From Prevotella sp. (lineage in GTDB: Bacteria > Bacteroidota > Bacteroidia > Bacteroidales > Bacteroidaceae), in contig JAFULM010000007.1 in assembly GCA_017483185.1 (NCBI GenBank), forward strand, positions 1 to 56,691: a DNA stretch of 56,691 nt. The letters are read 5' to 3'. Positions within the stretch are counted from its first letter, which is position 1. Each line of letters begins with the position of its first letter. A model generated the notes under the pieces. It did not search any database and was not told where the DNA came from. It was given only the letters and a program-made list of their open reading frames with translations. Positions 34,265 through 42,148 of this stretch are shown in pieces. The translations under genes and the position numbers were made by a program.

Positions 34265-37200
34265 ATGGCCAAGAACATACCACAGGAATGGAATGACTTT
34301 TATCTGAAGGACGTGTCGTTCGTCAATCTCATGACGCGGCGCATCTTCAACGTGCTGATAGTTGCCAACCCCTACGACGCCTTCATGCTCGAGGACGACG
34401 GACGTGTGGACGAAAAGATATTTGACGAATACATGGACCTCGGGCTGCGCTATCCGCCGACGTTCACGCAGGTGAGCACGACGGAGGAGGCACGCGAGGC
34501 ACTGCAGACGACCGACATCGATCTGGTCATCTGCATGCCGGGCAACGCCGACAACGACGCCTTCGACGTGGCCCGCTCCGTCAAGGCCCTATCGCCGGAC
34601 ATCCCCTGCGTCGTGCTCACGCCGTTCTCCCACGGCATCACGCGCCGCATGGAGAACGAGGACCTCTCCATCTTCGACTACGTCTTCTGCTGGCTCGGCA
34701 ACACCAATCTCATCCTCTCGATCATCAAGCTCATCGAGGACAAGATGAACATCGACCACGACATCCACGAGGCCGGCGTCCAGGTCATACTGCTCGTCGA
34801 GGACAGCATCAGATTCTATTCGTCCGTACTGCCCAATCTATACAGCTATATCCTCCTGCAGAGCAACCGATTCTCCACCGAGGCACTCAATCCCCACGCC
34901 GCCGCACAGCGCAAGCGCGGACGCCCGAAGGTGGTTCTGGCGCGCAGCTATGAGGAGGCGATGGAGATATATGAGCGCTATGCCGACAACATGCTCGGCG
35001 TCATCAGCGACGCCCGTTTCCCGATGGGACGGACGTCACAACCCGACACATCCGTCGGGGACGCCACCGAACGGACACCATCCCCGCTGCCCACAGGTGG
35101 CGCGGGCGGCAATCTCGGCGTGGCCGACGCCGGTCTGCGACTGTTGCGGGAGATACGCCGGCGGGACGAATATGTGCCGCTCATCCTCCAGAGTGCGGAG
35201 ACGGAAAACGAGGCCAAGGCCCGTGCCGAGGGCTTCCGCTTCGTCGACAAAAACTCGAAGAAGATGAACATCGACCTCCACCGTCTCATGGAGGAACACA
35301 TGGGCTTCGGCGACTTCATCTTCCGTAACCCGACGACCCGTGAGGAGGTCGCCCGCGTGAGGTCGCTGAAGGAGCTGCAGGACAACATATTCAAGATACC
35401 GGATGACTCGATGCTCTATCACGTCAGCCGCAACCACGTCAGCCGATGGCTCAGCGCGCGGGCGATATTCCCCGTCTCGGCCTTCCTCAAACATGTCACG
35501 TGGCACAAGCTGCAGGACGTCGATGCCCACCGGCAGATCATCTTCGACGCCATCGTCCAGTACCGCCGGATGAAGAACATCGGCATCGTGGCCGTCTTCG
35601 ACCGCGGCAAGTTCGACGCCTACGGCCACTTCGCACGCATCGGCGAAGGCTCGCTGGGCGGCAAGGGACGCGGTCTGGCCTTTCTCGACAACATCATCAA
35701 GCGCCACCCGGAGTTCAACAAGCACGCCGGAGCGACGGTGACCATTCCGCGCACGGTGGTGCTCTGCACGGACTTCTTCGACGAGTTCATGGAGAAGAAC
35801 AATCTCTATCAGGTCGCCCTGAGCGACGCCTCGGACGAAGAGATACTCAGCCACTTCCTCCGGGCACAGCTGCCGGACTCGCTGATAGCCGACTTCTTCA
35901 CGTTCTTCGACGCGGTGAAGTCGCCGATTGCCGTGCGCTCGTCGTCGCTGCTGGAGGATTCCCACTACCAGCCCTTCGCCGGCATCTACTCGACATACAT
36001 GGTCCCCTATCTTGAGGACCGCTACGAGATGCTGCGCATGCTGGCCTCGGCCATCAAGGGCGTCTACGCCTCGGTGTTCTTCCGCGACTCCAAGGCCTAC
36101 ATGACGGCCACGCGCAACGTCATCGACCAGGAGAAGATGGCCGTCATCCTGCAGGAGGTGGTCGGCCGTCAGTATGGCGACCGCTACTATCCGACGTTCA
36201 GCGGTGTGCTGCGCTCGCTCAACTACTATCCCATCGGGGAAGAAACGGCCGAGGAGGGCATCGCCAATCTCGCTCTCGGACTTGGCAAGTATATCGTCGA
36301 CGGCGGCCAGACGCTGCGCGTCAGCCCCTACCACCCGAAGCAGGTGCTCCAGACCAGCGAGATGGAGACGGCACTGAGGGACACGCAGACGCGGTTTTAT
36401 GCGCTCGACATGCGCCAGACGGGAGCGGAGCTGAAGACCGACGACGGATTCAACATCCTCAACCTTCGGGTCAAGGAGGCCGACAAGGACGGCTCGCTCA
36501 ACTACATCGCGTCGACGTTCGACCCCTACGATCAGGTCATCCGCGACGGCATCTACGAGGGCGGACGCAAGGTCATCTCGTTCTGCGGAGTGCTCCAGCA
36601 CGACATTTTCCCCCTGCCCGAACTGCTCCAGACGGCCCAGCGCGTCGGCGCGGAGGAGATGCGGCGGCCGGTGGAGATTGAGTTTGCGTGCAATCTGAAC
36701 GCCGACAAGACGGGCGAACTGTATCTCCTGCAGATACGCCCCATCGTCGACAGCAAGCAGGTGCTCGACGAAGACCTCGCCGCCATTCCCGACGAGCAGT
36801 GTCTCCTGCGCTCCCACAACTCGCTCGGCCACGGCATCGCCGAAGATGTCACGGACGTGGTCTACGTCAAGACGGACGAGAACTTCACGGCGGCGAACAA
36901 CCCCGCCATCGCCCGCGACATCGAAACCGTCAACCGCCGTTTTCTCGACGAGGGCCGCGGCTACGTTCTCGTCGGGCCGGGACGCTGGGGCTCGAGCGAC
37001 CCGTGGCTGGGAATACCGGTCAAGTGGCCGCACATCAGCGCCGCCCGCGTCATCGTCGAGTCGGGACTGCAGAACTATCGCGTCGACCCGAGCCAGGGAA
37101 CTCACTTCTTCCAGAACCTCACGTCGTTCGGTGTGGGCTATTTCACCATCAACACCTACCGCGACGACGGCATCTTCCGCAAGGATCTGCTCGACGCCAT

Positions 37201-37309
37201 GCCGGCCGTCAGCGAGACGGAATATGTCCGCCACGTGCGCTTCGAGCGCCCGCTGAAGATAATGATGGACGGTAAGAAACAGGAAGGAGTGGTGGTTTTC
37301 GAATTATAA
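34265..37309 (+). CDS. Receiver-like / PPDK N-terminal (PEP-pyruvate-binding) fusion protein
   Basis: This protein has 1014 residues from the ATG at 34265. Residues 25-180 and about 185-350 resemble two response-regulator-like folds: NVLIVANPYDAFMLEDD...DLVICMPG in the first and VILLVEDSIRFYSS...GVISDARF in the second. From about 480 to the end lies the ATP-grasp nucleotide-binding part of pyruvate phosphate dikinase/PEP synthase: GEGSLGGKGRGLAFLDNI, TIPRTVVLCTDFFDEF, and SPIAVRSSSLLEDSHYQPFAG. The central phosphohistidine domain and the PEP/pyruvate barrel are not present, so this is not a complete PEP synthase. The role is unknown; a regulatory kinase-like function is a guess. A 33-residue Thr/Pro/Gly-rich insert near 256-288 breaks the second receiver-like fold. 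Confidence 0.8.
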   Translation: MAKNIPQEWNDFYLKDVSFVNLMTRRIFNVLIVANPYDAFMLEDDGRVDEKIFDEYMDLGLRYPPTFTQVSTTEEAREALQTTDIDLVICMPGNADNDAFDVARSVKALSPDIPCVVLTPFSHGITRRMENEDLSIFDYVFCWLGNTNLILSIIKLIEDKMNIDHDIHEAGVQVILLVEDSIRFYSSVLPNLYSYILLQSNRFSTEALNPHAAAQRKRGRPKVVLARSYEEAMEIYERYADNMLGVISDARFPMGRTSQPDTSVGDATERTPSPLPTGGAGGNLGVADAGLRLLREIRRRDEYVPLILQSAETENEAKARAEGFRFVDKNSKKMNIDLHRLMEEHMGFGDFIFRNPTTREEVARVRSLKELQDNIFKIPDDSMLYHVSRNHVSRWLSARAIFPVSAFLKHVTWHKLQDVDAHRQIIFDAIVQYRRMKNIGIVAVFDRGKFDAYGHFARIGEGSLGGKGRGLAFLDNIIKRHPEFNKHAGATVTIPRTVVLCTDFFDEFMEKNNLYQVALSDASDEEILSHFLRAQLPDSLIADFFTFFDAVKSPIAVRSSSLLEDSHYQPFAGIYSTYMVPYLEDRYEMLRMLASAIKGVYASVFFRDSKAYMTATRNVIDQEKMAVILQEVVGRQYGDRYYPTFSGVLRSLNYYPIGEETAEEGIANLALGLGKYIVDGGQTLRVSPYHPKQVLQTSEMETALRDTQTRFYALDMRQTGAELKTDDGFNILNLRVKEADKDGSLNYIASTFDPYDQVIRDGIYEGGRKVISFCGVLQHDIFPLPELLQTAQRVGAEEMRRPVEIEFACNLNADKTGELYLLQIRPIVDSKQVLDEDLAAIPDEQCLLRSHNSLGHGIAEDVTDVVYVKTDENFTAANNPAIARDIETVNRRFLDEGRGYVLVGPGRWGSSDPWLGIPVKWPHISAARVIVESGLQNYRVDPSQGTHFFQNLTSFGVGYFTINTYRDDGIFRKDLLDAMPAVSETEYVRHVRFERPLKIMMDGKKQEGVVVFEL

Positions 37310-37499
37310 GTTATGAGTTATGAATTATGAATGGCAACTGCCCATCCCCGGTTTCAGGCTACTGTAACCGCTGTTTAAGACTAAGGTGGTCACTGTTTCA
37401 GGTAACGATGACCGCGCAGCCGTAATTCGTAATTCATAATTCTTCATCGGCCGCAGGCCGACAACTCGTAATTCCTAATTCACAATTCAAAATTCATAT
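37310..37499. repeat. AATTCATAATTCGTAATTC-type intergenic repeats
   Basis: TTATGAGTTATGAATTATGAAT (37314-37333) is partly answered by several CGTAATTCATAATTC units at 37424-37442 and 37467-37497. A small GC hairpin (GGCCGCAGGCC) lies near 37449. There is no gene. Confidence 0.65.
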
Positions 37500-38099
37500 A
37501 TGTTCAGAAATACATTTCCGCCGGCCATTCTCGCCGGCATCTGCATCTCAATCGGCTGCGTTGTCAACCTGCGCACGGGCGGCGTGGCCGGAGCGGTGCT
37601 CTTCGCGTTCGGCCTTACGGCCGTTGTCTACTACGGACTGAAGCTCTACACCGGCACGGCAGGGTTCATCCGGCGTCACGGCGACTGGCCCATGCTGGCC
37701 ACGGTGCTGGCAGGAAACATCGTCGGATGTCTGCTCATGGCGCTGATGATACGCTACGCGCAGCCCGACTGCGTCGCCCCCGCAACGGCAATCACGGACG
37801 CCCGTCTGGCGAAAGGCGTGCTGCCGTGCTTACTGCTCGCCATCGGATGCGGCTTCATCATGACCACGGCGGTACAGTTTGCCCGTCAGGGCAAGATGCT
37901 CGCCCTGCTGCTGGGCGTCCCCGTGTTCATCCTTTGCGGCTTCACCCACTCCATCGCCGACGCGTTCTACTTCCTCCTCGCCCCCGCCGACATGCTCTTC
38001 ACCGCTGAACTGCTCATATTATATATAGGTGAAGTGGCCGGAAATTTCGTCGGTTGCAACCTTTACAGGCTTGTCATGCGGGCAAGCCGGAATGTTTAA
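37500..38099 (+). CDS. Short formate/nitrite transporter family (FNT) channel
   Basis: This 199-residue inner-membrane protein has six hydrophobic segments, at about 8-26, 30-49, 66-86, 110-130, 135-156 and 165-190. The FNT-style glycine-rich and asparagine-containing stretches are visible: GNIVGCLLMAL near 77, CGFTHSIADAFYF near 140 and GEVAGNFVGCNLYR near 177. Most FNT channels have 250-290 residues, so this is a compact form. Whether it carries formate, nitrite or another small anion cannot be read from sequence. The last codon and the stop lie inside the palindrome at 38095-38168. Confidence 0.8.
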   Translation: MFRNTFPPAILAGICISIGCVVNLRTGGVAGAVLFAFGLTAVVYYGLKLYTGTAGFIRRHGDWPMLATVLAGNIVGCLLMALMIRYAQPDCVAPATAITDARLAKGVLPCLLLAIGCGFIMTTAVQFARQGKMLALLLGVPVFILCGFTHSIADAFYFLLAPADMLFTAELLILYIGEVAGNFVGCNLYRLVMRASRNV

Positions 38100-38168
38100 A
38101 CGCAAAGACGCCAAGGCGCAGAGCTCTCCTTTTGGAAAACTCTGCGCCTTGGCGTCTTTGCGTTTAAA
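38095..38168. repeat. Perfect 29-base inverted repeat (AAACGCAAAGACGC family)
   Basis: The arms 38095-38123 and 38140-38168 are fully complementary with a 16-base loop. The left arm contains the end of the FNT gene, including its stop codon. The element also sits between convergent genes, so it can act as a bidirectional terminator. Weaker relatives lie at 19334-19379 and 53863-53970. Confidence 0.9.
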
Positions 38169-38219
38169 TATTCCGGCTTCTACGTTTAAATACTTCTGCT
38201 TCTATACTTAAATCATCCG

Positions 38220-39236
38220 TCACTGTCCTCCCAGCCGGCTGAAATACTCGATGATGTCGTCCCACGTCTTGAACGCATCAGAACCGAAGTCTATCCGCGT
38301 GCTCATGAAGTCGCAGGAGGCGTTGTCCGTGAGTCCGTCGATGAGGTAGTCGCCGTAAAGAAGGTCCTTGCGGTTGGTGAGGATAAGCCGGTTGTAGGCC
38401 GCCACGCCAAGCGTCTCGAACGTCCATTCCTGCATACGGCGGGCGTAGCCGGTGTCGTTCGTCGGTGCCGCAGCCACCACATAGACGTCATAACTCTCCA
38501 GCAAGAGGCGGTAGGCCTTCAGCAGACTGGGCATCGGACGGTCGTCGCGGCCCATCATCGTGCCCTCGATCGAGATATAGACGATGCTGCGCTGGCGTCC
38601 GCTCTGGCGGTCGTCAATCCACCGGACGACGGGCAGGACGGAGTGCATCAGCACGGTGTCGTTCATGCGGTGCTCGCCGTGGAAGTCGAGCGCGTTGCGA
38701 TAGTGAGCCGCAAAGAGGTCGCGCGTATGGACGACAGGGTCTTCCAGTCCGAAGAGTCCCCACACCCGGCGCTGCTCTTCCTCGCCGGTGTCGGCGAAAC
38801 ACTGCGTCGCGATGTCCTGATATTCGGCCTGAAGCTGCTTCGTCATCATGAATTCCGTCATGCCGTCCGACCGCGGACTGTAGAACGTGACCTTGCCGAG
38901 CATGTTGTTTTTCAGTATGTCGTCACCGATACGGAATGCCGGATTGAGCAGGATGCGGTCGTAGCCGATGAGCATTTCGGCGTACATGCCGCCCATAGAG
39001 GTGCCTATGATGAGGTCGGGATGCTCGTCGCTGCACAATCCGCGCAGCAGCGTCATGGCCTCTGCCGGATGTATCGGCAGGTCAGGGGCAATCACTTCTG
39101 CCCCCGGCAGCATCTCCCGCAGCCGCGTCACCGTGCCCGACTGGCCCGAGGAACCGAAGCCGTGGACATACATTATCTTCCGTCCCGCCATCAGGTCGGG
39201 ATATGTCTTGACATAAGTATTAACTGTCTTATCCAT
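38220..39236 (-). CDS. YqiA-like alpha/beta hydrolase fused to a degenerate HAD-like domain
   Basis: This protein has 338 residues. Residues 18-205 form a small alpha/beta hydrolase of the YqiA/YcfP type: IMYVHGFGSSGQSGT, the nucleophile elbow GTSMGG (S80), an acidic residue in GLEDPVV (D166) and a histidine in FHGEHRMND (H189) as the likely triad. Residues 215-338 resemble a HAD-type 5'-nucleotidase: VYISIEGTMM, then YVVAAAPTND, then YGDYLIDGLTDNASCDF and FGSDAFKTW. The HAD nucleophile motif DxDxT is replaced by SxExT, so that half is probably inactive and may serve as a binding domain. Esterase activity is inferred for the first half. The gene starts 93 bases downstream of the Sel1-like gene on the same strand. 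Confidence 0.75.
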   Translation of the reverse strand: MDKTVNTYVKTYPDLMAGRKIMYVHGFGSSGQSGTVTRLREMLPGAEVIAPDLPIHPAEAMTLLRGLCSDEHPDLIIGTSMGGMYAEMLIGYDRILLNPAFRIGDDILKNNMLGKVTFYSPRSDGMTEFMMTKQLQAEYQDIATQCFADTGEEEQRRVWGLFGLEDPVVHTRDLFAAHYRNALDFHGEHRMNDTVLMHSVLPVVRWIDDRQSGRQRSIVYISIEGTMMGRDDRPMPSLLKAYRLLLESYDVYVVAAAPTNDTGYARRMQEWTFETLGVAAYNRLILTNRKDLLYGDYLIDGLTDNASCDFMSTRIDFGSDAFKTWDDIIEYFSRLGGQ

Positions 39237-39329
39237 CGTTACTTTCTTTTTAAACCTTCATTAGCCACAGAGCAAACAGCGGCAAGCCTCTGTCGGAAAC
39301 CACCCGATATTCCTCCGGAGGGAACAATC

Positions 39330-40223
39330 TCAATCTTCCTCCTGCGAACAGTCCGGCTCTTCGGCCCATTCGCGCTCACGGGTCTTCTCCGCCAGCTTGC
39401 GCCACGAGTCGATCTCCCTGCGGCAGCGCTCACGTTCCCATTCGTCCGCGTCCGGCGGGAGCGCCTCGAGACGCTCCGCGTAGAGCGTCGCAATGGCATC
39501 GGCAGCCCGCCAGTCGCCGAAGCCGTAGGCATCCTCCCAATATTTGCGGGCAAGGCGGAAGCCCTTGGTGGCGTCGCAGCCTATGCCGTCGGCGTAACAC
39601 CAGCCCATGCGGTAGGAATAGTCGTGCGGATTGTGGTTGACGGCGAGCTCGGTCCAGTGGAACACTTTCTCCTTCAGATGGGCGTCACGATATTCCTCCG
39701 GTATGACTTCGTTGACGGTGAGCTGTTCCCAATAGTAGTCGCTCAACCGGCCGGCCGCCTCTCCGTCCTTCTCGCCGATGGCTTCATAGTGTTCGACACC
39801 TATCTCCGGGTCGCCGCCCTGTGCCGAGTCCATATAGTAGTCGCCGAGCCAAAGATGGGCCGGCGTGGCCCAACGGCTGTCCGTCTTGGAACAAAGTTCG
39901 TAGAAGCGCTCGGCGTCATAGTGGTCATACTTCTGCCGCGGACCGCCTTCGGCCTGGTCAGGCGTCTCGGCGTTGTCGCACATATAGCCCAACAGAAAAT
40001 AGCCGAGGCCGTCTCCGCCCTCGAACGCCGCCTTTTCGGCCAGTTCGAAGCAACGGTCGAGGTCGACGGCGACACCGATACCTTCGTGATACATCAGGGC
40101 CAGCAAACCCGTACTCTCCGAGTCTATCGGCGCGGAGAGCACCAGTTCGGCGACCCGCTTCTGCACTTCGGGGTCATCTTCGCCGCCGGCGAGAAGACTG
40201 TGAAATTCGTCAGAAAGGTTCAT
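39330..40223 (-). CDS. Sel1-like repeat protein
   Basis: This 297-residue acidic cytoplasmic protein has no signal peptide. Helical pairs resemble Sel1/TPR repeats: GLLALMYHEGIGVAVDLDRCFELAEKAA (about 39-66), GYFLLGYMCDNAE (73-85), HLWLGDYYMDSAQGGDPEIGVEHYEAIGE (123-151) and GWCYADGIGCDATKGFRLARKYWEDA (210-235). Such repeats usually mediate protein contacts. It follows the 274-residue gene after two bases, so the two are surely cotranscribed, and they may act together. The end is rich in Arg, Glu and Asp. Confidence 0.7.
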   Translation of the reverse strand: MNLSDEFHSLLAGGEDDPEVQKRVAELVLSAPIDSESTGLLALMYHEGIGVAVDLDRCFELAEKAAFEGGDGLGYFLLGYMCDNAETPDQAEGGPRQKYDHYDAERFYELCSKTDSRWATPAHLWLGDYYMDSAQGGDPEIGVEHYEAIGEKDGEAAGRLSDYYWEQLTVNEVIPEEYRDAHLKEKVFHWTELAVNHNPHDYSYRMGWCYADGIGCDATKGFRLARKYWEDAYGFGDWRAADAIATLYAERLEALPPDADEWERERCRREIDSWRKLAEKTREREWAEEPDCSQEED

Positions 40224-40225
40224 TG

Positions 40226-41050
40226 TCAGTCAAACATTACGCGTGGATTCATCTGTGACGGCGACCGCCACTCTATTCCGTATTTCTCTTTCAGCAGTTC
40301 CCGCTTCGCGCTCCAGTACCGGAAGCAGAACCCCATATGCCGCGGGGCATTTGCGAAGCGGCGCTCAAGTTCGTCCTCGACATCATAACAGATGTCCTCC
40401 CACATCCATGTGTACTCCACTGGGTCACGCCGCAGATGGTGCGTATCGGGGTGCAGGATGAACCGTAGCAGTTCGTCGGAGCTGAACACACCGGCTACCG
40501 CCCGTTGCATCGGTTTGTCGAACAGGTGGTCCACCCAGTCGGTCTCGTCCAGAAGCATGCGCAGCTTCAACATCTCCTCTGCCTGACGTTTCACGCTCAG
40601 CATCTCCACACCCTCACGAAAGGCGGTCTTCAGGAAGCGCAAAAGTATCTCATACAGATAATGATGATAAGCCGAATGGCGGAGGGCGTCGACTATCCGC
40701 GGGACGGTCTGCTCGTAGTTCGCCCACGGGGTCACCTCGTCACGCATCAGTCTGAGCACGCCCAACGCCGCATCGCCCATCTTCCGAAAGTCGTTTTGCT
40801 CCTCGTAGGTCTCAAAGAGTAGGACAAACAGTTGCATGAGCGAGAGGTCGTGGGCATGGTCGGCGTTCTCCCCGAAAACCATCTCGATGAGTGCCGTAAA
40901 CGCCGTCACGTCTCTCTCCAGCCGTTCCTTCTCGTCGTCAGGCGCTGTCTCCTGACGGATGTAGAACACCTCGTCTATGCGTTCGTCGACCGACAACGAC
41001 GTGTTGCGGGTGGTCTTCTCTATAATTTCCTTATATCCGGGACGTTTCAT
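40226..41050 (-). CDS. Conserved-looking protein of unknown function
   Basis: I do not recognise a family. This 274-residue soluble protein is mostly helical, with no signal or membrane segment, and is rich in Glu, Arg and aromatic residues. Notable segments are HAHDLSLMQLFVLLFETYEEQND (about 64-86), YHHYLYEILLRFLK (about 128-141) and HPDTHHLRRDPVEYTWMWEDICYDVEDELERR (about 200-231). The first half may be a helical repeat. The ATG lies 33 bases from the ispH stop on the same strand, and the Sel1-like gene follows after two bases. Confidence 0.65.
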   Translation of the reverse strand: MKRPGYKEIIEKTTRNTSLSVDERIDEVFYIRQETAPDDEKERLERDVTAFTALIEMVFGENADHAHDLSLMQLFVLLFETYEEQNDFRKMGDAALGVLRLMRDEVTPWANYEQTVPRIVDALRHSAYHHYLYEILLRFLKTAFREGVEMLSVKRQAEEMLKLRMLLDETDWVDHLFDKPMQRAVAGVFSSDELLRFILHPDTHHLRRDPVEYTWMWEDICYDVEDELERRFANAPRHMGFCFRYWSAKRELLKEKYGIEWRSPSQMNPRVMFD

Positions 41051-41083
41051 AGGCTATATTTCTTTTGTTTGTCAACATTATCT

Positions 41084-42061
41084 TTACATCGCCCGCTGCT
41101 CGATAGCATCCCGACACTGCTCCATGAGCCACTTCGGAGTGCTCGTCGCACCGCAGATGCCGACCGTCGAGACACCGTCGAGCCACTCGGGGCGTATCTC
41201 CTCGGGGCCCTCGATGAGGTGGCTGTTGGGATTGACACGCCGACACTCGTTGAAGAGCACTTTGCCGTTGCTGCTCTTGCGCCCGCAGACGAAGAGTATG
41301 AGATCGTGGCGGGTAGCGAAGGTGCTGATGTTTGGCATGCGGTTGGCCACCTGCCGGCAGATGGTGTCGAAGCTGCGGAACGTGGCGGACGGTTCGATGT
41401 GTGCCTTGATATAGTCGATGATGCGGTGAAACTCGTCGAGCGATTTTGTCGTTTGCGAATAGAGGTAGATATCGCGGCCGAAGTCGAGTTTGGCGACATC
41501 GTCAAACTGCTCGATGACTATGGCGTGACTCTCGGTCTGACCGACGAGACCGAGCACCTCGGCATGGCCTTTCTTGCCGAAAATGACGATTTGGGAATTG
41601 GGGGATTTCGAGGGTTTCAGGGAATTCGGGGAGGGAGGAGGGAGGAAGGAGGAGGGAGAAATGTCCTCTGCGATTGAAGCACTTCTCACTCCGCGCTCCT
41701 CACTCCTCACTCCTCGAAGTTCCTCCTCATACTGCTTCTTTATCCTGCGCTGGAGTTGGAGCACGACGGGACACGTGGCGTCGATAATTTCGATGTTGTT
41801 GCGACGCGCCAACTCGTATGTCTCGGGCGGTTCGCCGTGGGCACGCAGGAGGACCTTGACGCCGTGGAGACGCTGCATGTCGTCGTGATTGATCGTAATC
41901 AACCCCATGCGACGCAGACGCTCACACTCCATTCCGTTGTGCACTATATCGCCGAGGCAGTAGAGCGTCTTGCCCTCGGCCAACTCTTCTTCCGCCTTGC
42001 GTATGGCAGTGGTCACACCAAAACAAAATCCACTGCCGCTGTCGATCTCTATTTGTAGCAT
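41084..42061 (-). CDS. ispH: 4-hydroxy-3-methylbut-2-enyl diphosphate reductase with in-frame insert
   Basis: This 325-residue enzyme performs the last step of the MEP isoprenoid pathway. The iron-sulfur cysteines are C13 (GFCFGV), C97 (DATCPVV) and C303 (GICGATSTP). The histidines of LRAHG and KKGHAE and the NECRRVN segment are present. Residues about 115-156 (LRGVRSEERGVRSASI, then SPSSFLPPPSPNSLKP) are not part of the family core. Without them the length is about 284, the usual value. The insert falls between the KKQYEE helix and the QIVIFGKKGHAEV strand, so it may be tolerated as a surface loop. From memory, the gene often sits beside cmk in Bacteroidetes; here cmk is 23 kb away. It provides precursors used by the polyprenyl synthase in this window. 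Confidence 0.93.
   Translation of the reverse strand: MLQIEIDSGSGFCFGVTTAIRKAEEELAEGKTLYCLGDIVHNGMECERLRRMGLITINHDDMQRLHGVKVLLRAHGEPPETYELARRNNIEIIDATCPVVLQLQRRIKKQYEEELRGVRSEERGVRSASIAEDISPSSFLPPPSPNSLKPSKSPNSQIVIFGKKGHAEVLGLVGQTESHAIVIEQFDDVAKLDFGRDIYLYSQTTKSLDEFHRIIDYIKAHIEPSATFRSFDTICRQVANRMPNISTFATRHDLILFVCGRKSSNGKVLFNECRRVNPNSHLIEGPEEIRPEWLDGVSTVGICGATSTPKWLMEQCRDAIEQRAM
41594..41719 (-). repeat. In-frame low-complexity insert within ispH
   Basis: The plus strand holds GGGAGGAGGGAGGAAGGAGG-type purine runs (about 41625-41660) and tandem TCACTCCTCACTCC units (about 41688-41718), the style of intergenic repeats. They keep the reading frame of ispH. Confidence 0.75.
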
Positions 42062-42148
42062 TTGTGATTGTTATGAACGGCCCTTATAGACCTTACATAC
42101 TTTATAGACCTTAAAGACTTTAAAGACCTTACAGACCTTAAATCCCCC
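42062..42148. repeat. Short tandem AGACCTTAAAG repeats between meaB and ispH
   Basis: Units of about 9-11 bases (AGACCTTA, AGACTTTAA) repeat six or seven times over 42085-42142. No promoter element is clear. Confidence 0.7.

Noticed and set aside
35036-37234. 732-residue open frame on the minus strand
   Set aside because: It is antisense to the PPDK-like gene, with biased composition and no family resemblance. The sense gene has clear motifs.
38643-40388. 581-residue open frame on the plus strand
   Set aside because: It spans the antisense of two well-supported minus-strand genes and their spacer, with no motif.
42062-42148. CRISPR-like array
   Set aside because: The units are about 10 bases, imperfect and contiguous without unique spacers, and no cas genes exist in the window.
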